Shown here one piece after another: positions 32,462-42,300 of a stretch of 64,000 nt of DNA (the stretch's first letter is position 1; each line of letters starts with the position of its first letter). The position numbers and the translations under genes are program-made. The notes under the pieces are model-generated. The model saw nothing but the letters and a program-made list of their open reading frames with translations. It made no database searches and was not told the DNA's origin. The stretch covers positions 288,884 to 352,883 of the forward strand of contig NZ_LDNB01000010.1 in NCBI RefSeq assembly GCF_001026695.1. The letters are read 5' to 3'. This stretch comes from Neobacillus vireti. GTDB lineage: Bacteria > Bacillota > Bacilli > Bacillales > Cytobacillaceae.

Positions 32462-32686
32462 GTGCTTAAGCAAATACTGGCTGCGGTTATGCTTGTCTTG
32501 TTTGCAGGTTATATTGTTCCGAGATTGAATAGATTTAAAGCTAAACTAACCCCTTCCCTCGTAAAGGAAGAGCTATTAATCGAAGAAAGCCGGAAGTATT
32601 TATTTAAGTTTTATACCGGATTGGATATCGTCCATATAGGTGCTCTTGTTAATGTGGTCTTAGCATTGTGGAAGCCGTATTATTAA
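32462..32686 (+). CDS. Small membrane protein, hypothetical
   Basis: 74 codons from a GTG. Two hydrophobic segments (ILAAVMLVLFAGYIVP and VHIGALVNVVLALWKPYY) flank a basic/acidic middle. No ribosome site. It could be the remnant of a longer gene. Not recognised. Confidence 0.35.
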   Translation: MLKQILAAVMLVLFAGYIVPRLNRFKAKLTPSLVKEELLIEESRKYLFKFYTGLDIVHIGALVNVVLALWKPYY

Positions 32687-32851
32687 TAACGATCCGGGAG
32701 CCGAGAGGGATTCCGTGACCTCCTCATATTTTTATTATCGATTAAAATGTAATCACTTGTTGAACCATATGAAAAAACTAGATTTATTACCTAGAAATCT
32801 ATAATATAACTATTGGGATAATTGAAATAATTAAAAAAAGGGGAGTTATCT

Positions 32852-34549
32852 GTGACACAGGATTTAAATCAGAACTATTATAAAGAATTAATTGATTTAC
32901 AAGATGTAGATGGGGTCGAAGCTCAAATTCAAAGTTTACTTGATGTTCAAATTGAATCCGTTTCTGACCTAGAAAAATGGTTACAAGCTGAAAAGGATTT
33001 AATGATGAAAATCGCGGAGGCAATGACGGGTCACCAAGTCGATTTCTACCGGAACACAGAGGATGCGGATATCAAGTCTACGTATCTACATGACCAGCAA
33101 GTCATCCAGCCGCTTTTAATGAAATATGAAGCAAAATTGAATCAGAAAGTCTGTGAGTCTCCTTATTTCAATAAATTAGATGAAAACCGTTATGGCTTAA
33201 TGCGACGCTTTCGCGAATCCAAGGTGAAACTGTTCAGAGAAGAAAACATTCCATTAATGGTAAAAGAACAAGAGCTTAATACAAAGTATAGTGAAATTAT
33301 GGGAGGATTAACTGTTGAATGGGATGACGAAGAAAAGCCTTATCCATTTATCCAATCCCAACTCGATCATCTAGACAGAGCCGTGCGTGAAAAAGCTTAT
33401 CGCGCAATGATGTCAGCCCACCGTCAAATTAAGCCTGATATGGATGCCATCATGGATGAGCTGGTTCAACTTCGCCATCAAATTGCATTAAATGCAGGCT
33501 TTGAAAATTATCGTGATTATATGTTTGTAGTCAAAAATCGTGAATATAGCGTCCAAGATTGTTACGACTTTCATGAAAATGTAGAGAAACATATTATCCC
33601 AGCTTGGAACCGACTGGCAAATGTCTTTAAGTCTGAGCTTGGTGTCGATACCTTTCGTCCTTGGGATAACACCGCTAAGTTGATGAAAAACCCGCCATAC
33701 TCCGATGTGTCAGATCTTATGAATGGCGTTTCTGAGATGTTAGGGAAAACCGATCCATACTTTGCAGACCGTTTTGATTACATGAGAGAGCATGGGTTAA
33801 TAGATCTTGGAGATCGGAAAGGAAAAAGCCCCGGCGGTTTCTGTACCTCCTTACCTGTTTCAGGGGACACCTTTGTCTTCGCGAACTTTAGTCCATCCTT
33901 TTTCTCTCTTATCGCACTAATTCATGAAATGGGCCATGCCGTGAATGGGTACCTCGAGTTTTCCGAGCAAGGTCCTTCTGAAGAATATCACCTCCGAATG
34001 GAAATTGGTGAACTGTATTCTCATGGAATGGAATTGCTCTTATTAGACAAGCTGGATCGTTTTTATCCAGAAGAAGAAGATTTTAAGAGTGCACAGCGAG
34101 AAGAGCTGAGACGGGCATTTAAAATGTTATTTGGCCCATTATCAGGCGACCTCTTTCAGCATTGGATGTATACGAATCCTCAACACACGGCCAAAGAGCG
34201 TGATGAAAAATTCTTTGAAATCTCAAAACGGTATGGCTTAAACCCTGTCGATACGTCTGGGCTTGAGAAAGAAATTGGGATGAGCTGGGCAGACACCCTT
34301 CACTATTTCCAAGTTCCTTTCTATAATATTGAATACTCCATGTCGATGCTTGGTGCATTGCAAATTCTTGAAAATTACCGAAACAACCCAGAGCAAGCCG
34401 TCGTATCCTTTAAAAAAGGTGCCAGTGCGAACTACAATCAATCCATCGCAGCGGTTTATAAAGAAACTGGGGTCAGCTTTGATTTTTCAGAGCCAGCCGT
34501 TAAGCGAATGGGCGAATTCCTGGAGAAAGTCATTCAAGATATTCATTAA
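32852..34549 (+). CDS. M3 family oligoendopeptidase F-like
   Basis: 565 residues. The zinc site is HEMGH at about 358-362, followed by the third ligand in the MEIGELYSHGMELL helix. Long helical N-terminal and C-terminal parts make the enclosed M3 channel. The family degrades short peptides in the cytoplasm. A GTG start with AAGGGGAG upstream. Single gene ended by a strong terminator. Confidence 0.92.
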   Translation: MTQDLNQNYYKELIDLQDVDGVEAQIQSLLDVQIESVSDLEKWLQAEKDLMMKIAEAMTGHQVDFYRNTEDADIKSTYLHDQQVIQPLLMKYEAKLNQKVCESPYFNKLDENRYGLMRRFRESKVKLFREENIPLMVKEQELNTKYSEIMGGLTVEWDDEEKPYPFIQSQLDHLDRAVREKAYRAMMSAHRQIKPDMDAIMDELVQLRHQIALNAGFENYRDYMFVVKNREYSVQDCYDFHENVEKHIIPAWNRLANVFKSELGVDTFRPWDNTAKLMKNPPYSDVSDLMNGVSEMLGKTDPYFADRFDYMREHGLIDLGDRKGKSPGGFCTSLPVSGDTFVFANFSPSFFSLIALIHEMGHAVNGYLEFSEQGPSEEYHLRMEIGELYSHGMELLLLDKLDRFYPEEEDFKSAQREELRRAFKMLFGPLSGDLFQHWMYTNPQHTAKERDEKFFEISKRYGLNPVDTSGLEKEIGMSWADTLHYFQVPFYNIEYSMSMLGALQILENYRNNPEQAVVSFKKGASANYNQSIAAVYKETGVSFDFSEPAVKRMGEFLEKVIQDIH

Positions 34550-34667
34550 TGATGTGGGAGCACCCAGACAGTGCTTAGTATTGTGAGTCTGATAGGTTAA
34601 TTGGTCCTAATGATGATAAATTAGATGTCCTCTTTTTGACGGCAACATTTGTTGTAAATGCAGGAAA

Positions 34668-34714
34668 AGCCAAAAATACGCAAGTAGTGTATAAATACTT
34701 GCATATTTTTGGCT
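34668..34714 (+). terminator. Terminator of the oligopeptidase gene
   Basis: AGCCAAAAATACGCAAGTA (34668-34686) pairs with TACTTGCATATTTTTGGCT (34696-34714), one mismatch, followed by CTTTTA. Confidence 0.8.
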
Positions 34715-34794
34715 CTTTTAATTTTATTTCTTAGTGTTAAAGCACCCCGTTAGCACCCATGAGTCGCTAAAAAACAGCTCTTCACCACAAAGAA

Positions 34795-35167
34795 TGAAAA
34801 TGTTTGAGTTCGGGCTTACTTTATACTATCCCTTGTTCTTATTGTTTCCTTTCAAACAACAACTGTTTTATCAATTAAACCAACTCAAGACTCTGAAGAA
34901 CTTAGATTACAGGACATGCTTATGAACATGCTTGCTCCTTATATTAGCGAAGTTTTGGATAACTATTATTATCCGAAGATTTTAAAAGACTTTTCACCTG
35001 CAGTAGATCCATGGAAAATTGAAGTGATTGAAACAAGAAGAGTAAATGGCTTCCGTGGCTTTATATTAGAAGCTACATTTGATATTGAGCCTACCGATGG
35101 TGGACACCACGTTCCAGTAGGGAAGGATCGAATGACTTATAGAAGCTGCATTCATATTACCCTTTAA
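34795..35167 (+). pseudogene. DUF3888 protein gene, frameshifted in its signal peptide
   Basis: The mature part reads LSIKPTQDSEELRLQDMLMN, then MLAPYISEVLDNYYYPKIL and RRVNGFRGFILEATFDIEPT, GGHHVPVGKDRMTYRS, the DUF3888 pattern. Upstream in the same frame a signal peptide is visible (AYFILSLVLIVSFQTTTVLS) but it ends in a stop with no start, while ATG codons at 34795 and 34800 lie in another frame. A one-base shift around 34808 explains this. The C-terminus after MTYRS also ends early. Probably dead. Confidence 0.6.
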
Positions 35168-35300
35168 AGAAGCAACAAGAACTACATGTAATTTAGTAAA
35201 AAAAGAAGAGATAATTGCATGATTTTCATCAGGTACAAATATCGTATTAACTATAAAGATTCTGGTCTTCAATATCTAGGTACTGAACCATATAAATAAT
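35168..35300. other. Junction between DUF3888 remnant and recombinase
   Basis: AT-rich spacer with one 26-codon frame (MIFIRYKYRINYKDSGLQYL...). It looks like a scrap of another gene and probably marks the recombination breakpoint that removed the recombinase start. Confidence 0.4.
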
Positions 35301-37082
35301 TTGTTTTTTCAAGCCACTGAAGGCTACAGTATTTCTGCCCAGTTACAAACTTTACGTCAATATGCAAACCTTTATGGATGGCAGATTTCAGAAGAATATG
35401 TTGATGAGGGTATAAGTGGTAAAGATATTAAAGGCCGGCATGCCATGCAAAGACTTATTGCAGATGTTGAAAAAGGAAAATTTCAAGCGATCCTTGTCTG
35501 GAAAATATCACGTCTTTCACGTAACATGTTGGATACCCTTATGCTGCTAGACAAATTCGAGGAATATGATGTAAAGTTTATTTCCTACTCTGAGAATTTT
35601 GATACATCGAGTCCAATCGGAAAACTTGTCATCCAGCTGCTAGCATCCATTGCCGAAATGGAGAGAAATACTTTATCTGAAAATGTGAAGCTAGGAATGA
35701 CACAGAGAGCGAAGGAAGGCAACTGGAATGGTGGAGTGATTTTCGGATATGATTCCGTAGAAAAGGAGCTTGTTATTAACCCCCAAGAAGCAGAAATTGT
35801 TCAACTTGTCTTTACCTTATATGTAGAAGGTAAAGGACTTAAAGCTATTACTAATTATTTAAACAAAGCAGGCTATAGGACAAAGCGTAATAAACACTTT
35901 TCAATCAACGGTATTGCTACAATATTAGATAACCAGGTTTATGCAGGGAAAATTCGTTGGTTACAAGTTGAGAACTGGGATATAAAGCGAAGGCGCGGCA
36001 AAAATCCGAACCCCATTGTAGTTGATGGAAAACACAAAGCAATTATCTCAGACGAGCTTTGGAATCTTACACAAGCCCGAAGACAGAGTAAGTCATTTAA
36101 ACAACGTCAATCGCAAGATCCTTTCCTAATTAGTAGCCTCATGCGATGTCCCGATTGTGGTCAGGGTATGGTTCCGTCCATCACTACCTATACCCGAAAA
36201 GATGGCATCAAACGAAAACATCGCTATTATGTATGTGGTGTTTTCCACAACAAAGGATCTGCTGCCTGTAAGGCGAATTCAATTAAGGCTTACGATGCAG
36301 AAGATGCAGTCATTAACCGCTTAATAAAGTTTTTATATGATTCAGCCAACTTTATTCAAACAATAGAAAATATTAATAAGGATACGGTTCAATCAAATGT
36401 GCAATTAAAAGATCAGTTAGGGATTATTGAAACAGAACTAAATGATACCATTGCTAAACAAGAAAAATACATGGAGGCATATGAACAAAATCTCTTCCCT
36501 GTTTCATTATTACAGGAACGATTGCAGAAGGTATCTAAGTGGAAAAGCGACTTAGAACAAAAGAAAAATGAACTTAGCCTTCAACTAAGTTCATCGGATG
36601 CAAAAGTCATTCCTCCAGATGTTGTGGGACAATTATTAGAAAGGTTTGTTCATGTATTCCAACAATCTTCAAGAGAAAAGAAAAAACAACTTTTTCAGCT
36701 TTTGCTAAACAAGATAACGATTAAACAATCAGCCGGTAGTTCTCGTACCGTTGATAAAATAGAACTTGATTTTGACTTTTCAGCAGTAAACCAGTCCAAG
36801 ACATTTACACTTATCAACATGCTGTATCTTGATTCGGAACATACAAATGAAATTCCCGCTCCAACTTCTGATTCAAGGGATAAAACACCAACTTATCTTC
36901 GACTTTTTTTGCCTCTATTTATGGTACGGTTCACCGCGATAAATCTAAATGAAGTTATTTCAAAAAGAGTAAATACTTATATTTACTTTATTTTAAAGGA
37001 ATGGCTGTATTATCTCTGCAGCTTTCACTGCTCCGTCAATATCCAACTTCTGATAATCAACTGTCTTCCCCAAGTTTTCTAA
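35301..37082 (+). pseudogene. Large serine recombinase lacking the catalytic N-terminus
   Basis: 593 codons. Family members begin with about 15 residues containing YxRVSTxEQ, whose Ser attacks DNA. Here the protein starts FFQATEGYSISAQLQTLRQY, so homology begins just after that motif, and there is no ribosome site at the TTG. The rest is well preserved: GISGKDIKGRHAMQRL, ISRLSRNMLDTLMLLDKFEE, the recombinase domain (VYAGKIRW), the zinc ribbon LMRCPDCGQGM...CGVF and the coiled coil (about 385-440). The last ~30 residues run antisense into the glycosyltransferase gene and look non-native. A decayed integrase of a lost phage or ICE. Confidence 0.85.
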
Positions 37083-38228
37083 CACAGCCTTTGAAAGTGT
37101 GATTTCGTCTGTTTCGGAAAAACTCATTTTAACTCCTGCACCGAGCCTTTTCAGTTTATCAGAGACAAGCTTTTGTTCAAAATGCTCTTCTAAAGGAAAG
37201 TACAGGAAGTTCTTATTTAAAGCGACTAACTCTGTCGTTGTCGTTCCCCCACCTTGGACAATCGCAAGGTCACATGCGGCAAAATGCTCGTATAATTTGG
37301 GCACATAGCCCTTTATCTGAATTCCTTCAGTAACTGTAATTGATTTAGGATCAATTCTTGGCCCGCAAATCAACACCATCTGTAACATAGGCAGCTTATC
37401 CTTTAAAATCCTGTAGGTGCGAGAGCATAGATTTAAAAGGTCCGCTCCAATAGAAGTTCCACCTACAGAACATATAATAAGAGGGCCTGCTCCATACCCC
37501 AGCCGGCTTTTAACTTCTGCCGTATTACTATAATCCTGCGGGTTAAAGGGTAAAATGTTACCCAAAAACTTATAATGCTTTTCAGCGTGTCTTCTGGCGT
37601 TTGGCAAGAATAATCCATAGGATTTATCCGCAATATCCTCTGCATTCCCAACAAACAGAGACAAATTTTCCACCCATGGAGTACGATTCCCTGTAATCCA
37701 GGCGAAATTCCAAAAATAGGTACCAAGTTTCTCAAAGGGACTTTTGGTTGTAGCATCGAAGCCAAAAAAATCATAAATCATCACGAAAGGAGCTTTCCTC
37801 TTGATACCTGGAAAGAATAAGAATGCTAATATCAATTCATAGGCTTCATCAGCAATAATTAAATCGAATTTTTTCTCTTTTGTCAGCCTTCTTATGGCCA
37901 TTATGCTTTTTCTCCACTCTAATAGTACCGTGAACAAATACTTATTTACATTCAATCCAAACCCTTTGGACACCTTTTCTGCTAAATAACTGTCCTTTCC
38001 CAGCAGCTCGCATTCCGGCAGCAGTTTCTCGCCTGCCTCTTTTATCACTGTAAGTGCTGGATCTCCGGCCAACCAGGAAATTTCTATGTCAGGGTTTCTC
38101 TTTTTCATTTCTCTCGCAATTGCCAAATCCCTCGCTGCATGACCAAGGCCTATGGAACTGCTGATAAACAGTACATTTTTTTTCAAGGTTCTTTCCCCAT
38201 TCCTACTCATTAAAGCTTCCATTTCCAT
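36993..38228 (-). CDS. MurG/GT28-like glycosyltransferase
   Basis: 411 residues. GT-B fold: N-terminal SSSIGLGHAARDLAIAREMK (about 18-37, the glycine-rich acceptor loop) and C-terminal sugar-nucleotide motif HFAACDLAIVQGGGTTTTEL with LYFPLEEHFEQ. This resembles MurG, diacylglycerol glucosyltransferases and macrolide glycosyltransferases. Acceptor and donor cannot be named. Its 3' end overlaps the recombinase frame by 90 bases in antisense; the gene itself looks intact. Confidence 0.82.
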   Translation of the reverse strand: MEMEALMSRNGERTLKKNVLFISSSIGLGHAARDLAIAREMKKRNPDIEISWLAGDPALTVIKEAGEKLLPECELLGKDSYLAEKVSKGFGLNVNKYLFTVLLEWRKSIMAIRRLTKEKKFDLIIADEAYELILAFLFFPGIKRKAPFVMIYDFFGFDATTKSPFEKLGTYFWNFAWITGNRTPWVENLSLFVGNAEDIADKSYGLFLPNARRHAEKHYKFLGNILPFNPQDYSNTAEVKSRLGYGAGPLIICSVGGTSIGADLLNLCSRTYRILKDKLPMLQMVLICGPRIDPKSITVTEGIQIKGYVPKLYEHFAACDLAIVQGGGTTTTELVALNKNFLYFPLEEHFEQKLVSDKLKRLGAGVKMSFSETDEITLSKAVLENLGKTVDYQKLDIDGAVKAAEIIQPFL

Positions 38229-38611
38229 ACTTGATTATCGCATACGTGTCTTTCTTATTTTTTTGGAAGATAGAAATTCCGAATATAAGATATGAACTTT
38301 TTGGATGATGGTGATAAATAACTATTCTCTCTCAAAACCACTCCAATTGTGCGAAAACAATAAGGATTGATTATCTTAACTAGTTTTATTTTTGATATAT
38401 TTAACAAATTAAAATCAGGGGTAAAGGATATCCCTCGCCCTGCTGAAACACATTCTATTATAGAAGAAACTTCTTCTAAATAATACTGACCATTCTAGAA
38501 AAAAATTGCAAAAAGCCCCCTTTGGGATTTGCTTAATATAACTGTACAAGAATATATGTAATTGGGACAAGGTTCATTCCTGTCCCCTCGTCCCACACTT
38601 TATCTTTAAAT

Positions 38612-40369
38612 TTATTGGGGATCTGCCCCCAGTTTCGTCTTGATTTCAATTAAAAAGTTATAAAAAACCCACGGCATTCCAACAACAAAAAGTCCCAAAA
38701 GTAAAAGAGGCTCCCATTCCAACACAGCAGTCCCTTTACCTGTTTTGGCAAATACAATCTGAGCAATTGTCCAGGTGGCTACTCCTAGATAAAGGAAAAG
38801 AAGACCTGGACGATTAGGTCCATTGACCCTATTTCCAGTTATTTTTTCATCAGCTATGAGGACATCCCAGAGCATGGAGATAATTAAGATCATAATCATA
38901 ATTATATTGATTAGCCCATCCGGAAAAATCTTGATCCATATACAATGAATCAACAGGACAATGGATACGAACCACAAGAGTACCTGGGACCACCTTAGGT
39001 GCTTGGGACTCGCAATAAACTGATAAATGGCAAGATAGGTCAATATTTGGAAGAGCGAATAGAGTTCAGCAATGGCAAATTGCTGGTTCAACATTTGGTC
39101 AAGCAAAAAACAGCCGCTTAAGAACAGGGAAAATTTCAATGAAGTTGTAAGCAGAGTTGATGATTTCCGCTGGTAAAGCAGCCAAATGCTCCATAAAATG
39201 AAGAAAGTCGCGGCAATTCCATCTAGATCCCAAAGATTCAAACCTTTCATTCCTGTACCGAAAATAAATTTACAAAGTGGATCAAAACTGAAAGTAAGCA
39301 ATGCCCATATAGCCATTAGCGTAATAAAAATGGAAAAAGGGCGCTTTTTAGGAAAGAAGGCAAGCACTCCAGATAAAATCAGACCGATTGGTCCGATTCC
39401 AGCAATTAGAACTGAACCAACTGAATCGGTGGATACATTCCCGCCAAGCATAACAAAGATAAGGAAGAATCCAATTGGAATCGGAAAAATAAATCCAGTC
39501 AAAAACAACCAATGTTTAAATTGAGGTTTGAAATCGAGTAATCGTTTTGGACAAAATAAGACTAAACACACGAAGCATAGTAAAAATATGCCGGGCATAA
39601 TCCAACTGCTGAACGAATTCAATCCGCCATTCCAAACAATGAAACCTACTTTCACCATTGAAGTAGCAAGAAGAGCAACAATAACCCCATGGTTCCCCAT
39701 TCGGGCACATAGGGAAGTAATCCTTTCTACAACCGTATGCGTTAAATCCGCCAAATCCACACCAGACATTAATATTTGGGGAATAGGAAGAATAGAAGCG
39801 AATACTAGTAACTGAGAAATGCCAAAGTACAAGGTAACGAAAATGGACATATCTTTGACACGAATTCCAAAGACAACAACCAGAAACCACCCTATGATCA
39901 TGATCGAATAGAGGATTACAAGATCTTTTACCGTATGATGATCAGGGATCGGCCGTGAACCCCTCCACATGACATACCCCACAATGAATAAAACTGGAAG
40001 TACTATGAAGGAAAATGCCCCGATTCTCCAACCAAATACTAGGAGGAGAATCGCAACAATACTAGTAATGCCTAACCGAAACCAAAAGGCACCGTAAGTA
40101 GCACCGATTAAGGCAAAGACCATTGCATTGATTAATAGCAGTGCAATAAATAAAACAATCAGAGTAGGATGGCTAAAAACTTCTTTCGTTTCCGGAAGGA
40201 TCAGCTGTTCTTTTGTTGTCCATGACAAAGAAGAAATGATCACAGCTGCGGCAATCTGAATAAGTCCATATAAAAAGAGAGATTGATGATGTCGATTCAA
40301 TAGTAAAAGAAAATTGGATTGTAACCTTTTTTTAGAAACTTGTGTTTCACCCATTATCATGTAATCCTC
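38612..40369 (-). CDS. Large multi-pass membrane protein of unknown function
   Basis: About 585 residues with roughly 15 hydrophobic segments and short basic loops. The frame is open to 40384 (590 codons); the ATG at about 40357 (MGETQVSKKRLQ) or 40369 is plausible since GGGGAGGA lies just upstream. No family recognised. It is 40-55 bases downstream of the DUF5995 gene on the same strand, so the pair is likely an operon. Confidence 0.6.
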   Translation of the reverse strand, partial: EDYMIMGETQVSKKRLQSNFLLLLNRHHQSLFLYGLIQIAAAVIISSLSWTTKEQLILPETKEVFSHPTLIVLFIALLLINAMVFALIGATYGAFWFRLGITSIVAILLLVFGWRIGAFSFIVLPVLFIVGYVMWRGSRPIPDHHTVKDLVILYSIMIIGWFLVVVFGIRVKDMSIFVTLYFGISQLLVFASILPIPQILMSGVDLADLTHTVVERITSLCARMGNHGVIVALLATSMVKVGFIVWNGGLNSFSSWIMPGIFLLCFVCLVLFCPKRLLDFKPQFKHWLFLTGFIFPIPIGFFLIFVMLGGNVSTDSVGSVLIAGIGPIGLILSGVLAFFPKKRPFSIFITLMAIWALLTFSFDPLCKFIFGTGMKGLNLWDLDGIAATFFILWSIWLLYQRKSSTLLTTSLKFSLFLSGCFLLDQMLNQQFAIAELYSLFQILTYLAIYQFIASPKHLRWSQVLLWFVSIVLLIHCIWIKIFPDGLINIIMIMILIISMLWDVLIADEKITGNRVNGPNRPGLLFLYLGVATWTIAQIVFAKTGKGTAVLEWEPLLLLGLFVVGMPWVFYNFLIEIKTKLGADPQ

Positions 40370-40424
40370 CCCAATGAATCTCAAATCATTTATTAATAAA
40401 CGTTTGAACTAGAATAGGACTGGG

Positions 40425-41201
40425 TTAGAGCCATCGCTTCTTTTTTGTAAAAAATGAAAGGTATTTTGTAAATTTTAAGGGACGGGAGTCGGCAATCTTT
40501 AAACCAATCGTGTGGGCATCGTTTTCAATTTGCTGCCTTAGAAAATTCCTTTGATCCTCATCAGATGCATCAAGTAACAGCTCCGTATTGTACCAAACAT
40601 TTGTCCTGCAGTGATTCAGAACGAAGGAAGCAAAAGATTCATCTCGCCGCCCCATCAATAAGTCAATCAGATGAATAAAACGGTCGTAATGAAGGGCTAA
40701 CTCGTCTTGAACAATATCAATTAAATCCTTCAGTACGTCGTTTATTCGATTATGGTCTTGATGGCGCCGCAGCATTATCCGAGCATCCGGCCACGCCTGA
40801 TCCTCTTTAAGAATCTCATACATCACCACGGGCAAATCACTGTTGATATGAGCATTAATGCCCAGTAATGCGTCCAGCAAGACTAAACCTTTATTTTCAG
40901 ATGTGATACGAAAGGCAAGATCCCATGCTGGAGGGCAGGGTAATCCCGCCTCGTAGGCATCGATAGCATGAAAATAAAAATTTGCAAATCCAACTAGAAC
41001 ACGTTCCATCCAATCTGAATCCAAGAAAAATCCGGATGAAAGACGTTTTTGCATTTCTTTTGTCATTAAAAGATAGACATGATGAAATACCACCCGGTGA
41101 TCTTCATTCCTCTGGAGAGCCAGAAGTTTCTCTGTCATGACGTCCAATACCTGCTGGATCGTTTGAAATTTGTCACCCTGTTTACCCGCCAATACCACCA
41201 A
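40425..41201 (-). CDS. DUF5995 family protein
   Basis: 258 residues. The central signature is ANFYFHAIDAYEAGLPCPPA (about 93-112) followed by LLDALLGINAHINSDLPVVM, the INAHINxDLP motif of DUF5995. Cytoplasmic and helical. The His/Asp-rich motif suggests metal binding but no activity is known. A ribosome site (GGAAGGGGTG) precedes the start. Likely co-transcribed with the multi-pass membrane gene downstream. Confidence 0.8.
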   Translation of the reverse strand: MVVLAGKQGDKFQTIQQVLDVMTEKLLALQRNEDHRVVFHHVYLLMTKEMQKRLSSGFFLDSDWMERVLVGFANFYFHAIDAYEAGLPCPPAWDLAFRITSENKGLVLLDALLGINAHINSDLPVVMYEILKEDQAWPDARIMLRRHQDHNRINDVLKDLIDIVQDELALHYDRFIHLIDLLMGRRDESFASFVLNHCRTNVWYNTELLLDASDEDQRNFLRQQIENDAHTIGLKIADSRPLKFTKYLSFFTKKKRWL

Positions 41202-41416
41202 ATCACCCCTTCCAAAGCTGAATGAGCCAAATAGCCTACGTCTATTTCTATGATGGAATTCAACGTTTATTGCGTATAAACAAGCTGATTTTCCTCCCCC
41301 AAAAAAAGAGGTTATGTACGCCTATACCAAGGTTCTAAAATAGGCCGAAAGTAATACATTGGAATGTGGGGAGAGTATTTTCCTTAAATAAATTATGAAA
41401 GAGGGGATATTTTTCG

Positions 41417-41917
41417 ATGGGGAAAGAGTTTTCAAACAGGACATCCTCTTCTAGCTCATTTATGACTGGCGGTATCTTTATTGTAATCGGAATCGTGCTT
41501 TTATTCGTTAATGGTCTATTGGGGATACTGGCTGTTATGGTCGGAGTCCTTTTACTCTTTTTCAAGCGCAATGTGAGATATGACACGACAGTTGTCTGCA
41601 GCCAAAATGGTTTTACTGTCAAAGTGACAAACAAGCAAAAAAGCACTTCTGTTAAAGAATATAAATGGGAAGACGTGGCAAGCACGCATTATTATGAAAG
41701 ATATTCCGGTATAGATAACGAAACCACGAACAGTTATTTTAAAGTGACAACAACTGAAGGTGTTGCATTTGATCTTTGGCAAATGAAAGATTTTGATGAA
41801 TTGATTCAAATTTTTAATCAAAAGACACCAAATCTTCCTTATCATTGGGAAAAGCCAACAGGATTCTTTGCCTCCTCTTTCACTAATTATAAAAAGGTCG
41901 GACGTGAACGGACCTAA
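41417..41917 (+). CDS. Two-helix membrane protein with cytoplasmic PH-like domain
   Basis: 166 residues. A Ser-rich N-terminus, a membrane hairpin (about 16-50, GGIFIVIGIVLLFVNGLLGI and AVMVGVLLLF), then a ~110-residue soluble domain with alternating strands (GFTVKVTNKQKSTSVKEYKW ... FKVTTTEGVAFDLWQMKDFD) that looks like a bPH-type fold. AGAGGGG lies nine bases before the ATG. Function unknown. Confidence 0.65.
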   Translation: MGKEFSNRTSSSSSFMTGGIFIVIGIVLLFVNGLLGILAVMVGVLLLFFKRNVRYDTTVVCSQNGFTVKVTNKQKSTSVKEYKWEDVASTHYYERYSGIDNETTNSYFKVTTTEGVAFDLWQMKDFDELIQIFNQKTPNLPYHWEKPTGFFASSFTNYKKVGRERT

Positions 41918-41940
41918 CGGCCAATATGTTTAAGTAATCT

Positions 41941-41975
41941 TAAGAAAAGGTTGGGATTTACCCAACCTTTTCTTA
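41941..41975 (+). terminator. Terminator after the PH-like membrane protein
   Basis: TAAGAAAAGGTTGGG (41941-41955) pairs perfectly with CCCAACCTTTTCTTA (41961-41975); the right arm is itself T-rich. Confidence 0.8.
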
Positions 41976-42100
41976 TCCACATTTATGGTTCCAATAATTC
42001 CTTGAAGGTAAATATGTTATTTGATGCTTGCACTCTAGTGTTAAATCCCCCATTGCAATTAATCCACCACTGGGAACCATCCAGGAGTATGAATGAGTAT

Positions 42101-42300
42101 CCCCATAGCTAAAGCTAGGGGTTTCGAAAGAATAGGCTAAAAAGCCCCATTGTCTTTACGTGGGCCACCACAGGTCCCGCTAATACATCAGGCCGAAGCC
42201 TTCAGCTTTGCTTTTTTCTTCCGTTTTGCTTTTTTCTTACTTTTCAAGATGATGATTTTCTTAGGAGATTGAAGGAATTGTTTTTTATCAAGTCCTTCAA
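42101..42300 (-). ncRNA. Probable omega/reRNA of the TnpB element and IS right end
   Basis: Downstream of and overlapping the tnpB 3' end, the minus strand has a structured GC-rich stretch ending in the hairpin CCCC-TAGC-TTTA-GCTA-T-GGGG (42101-42121). IS200/IS605 elements place the guide-RNA scaffold here, with the guide taken from the flank just past the end. The predicted guide is therefore about 42080-42100 on the minus strand. The 5' boundary is a guess. Confidence 0.5.
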
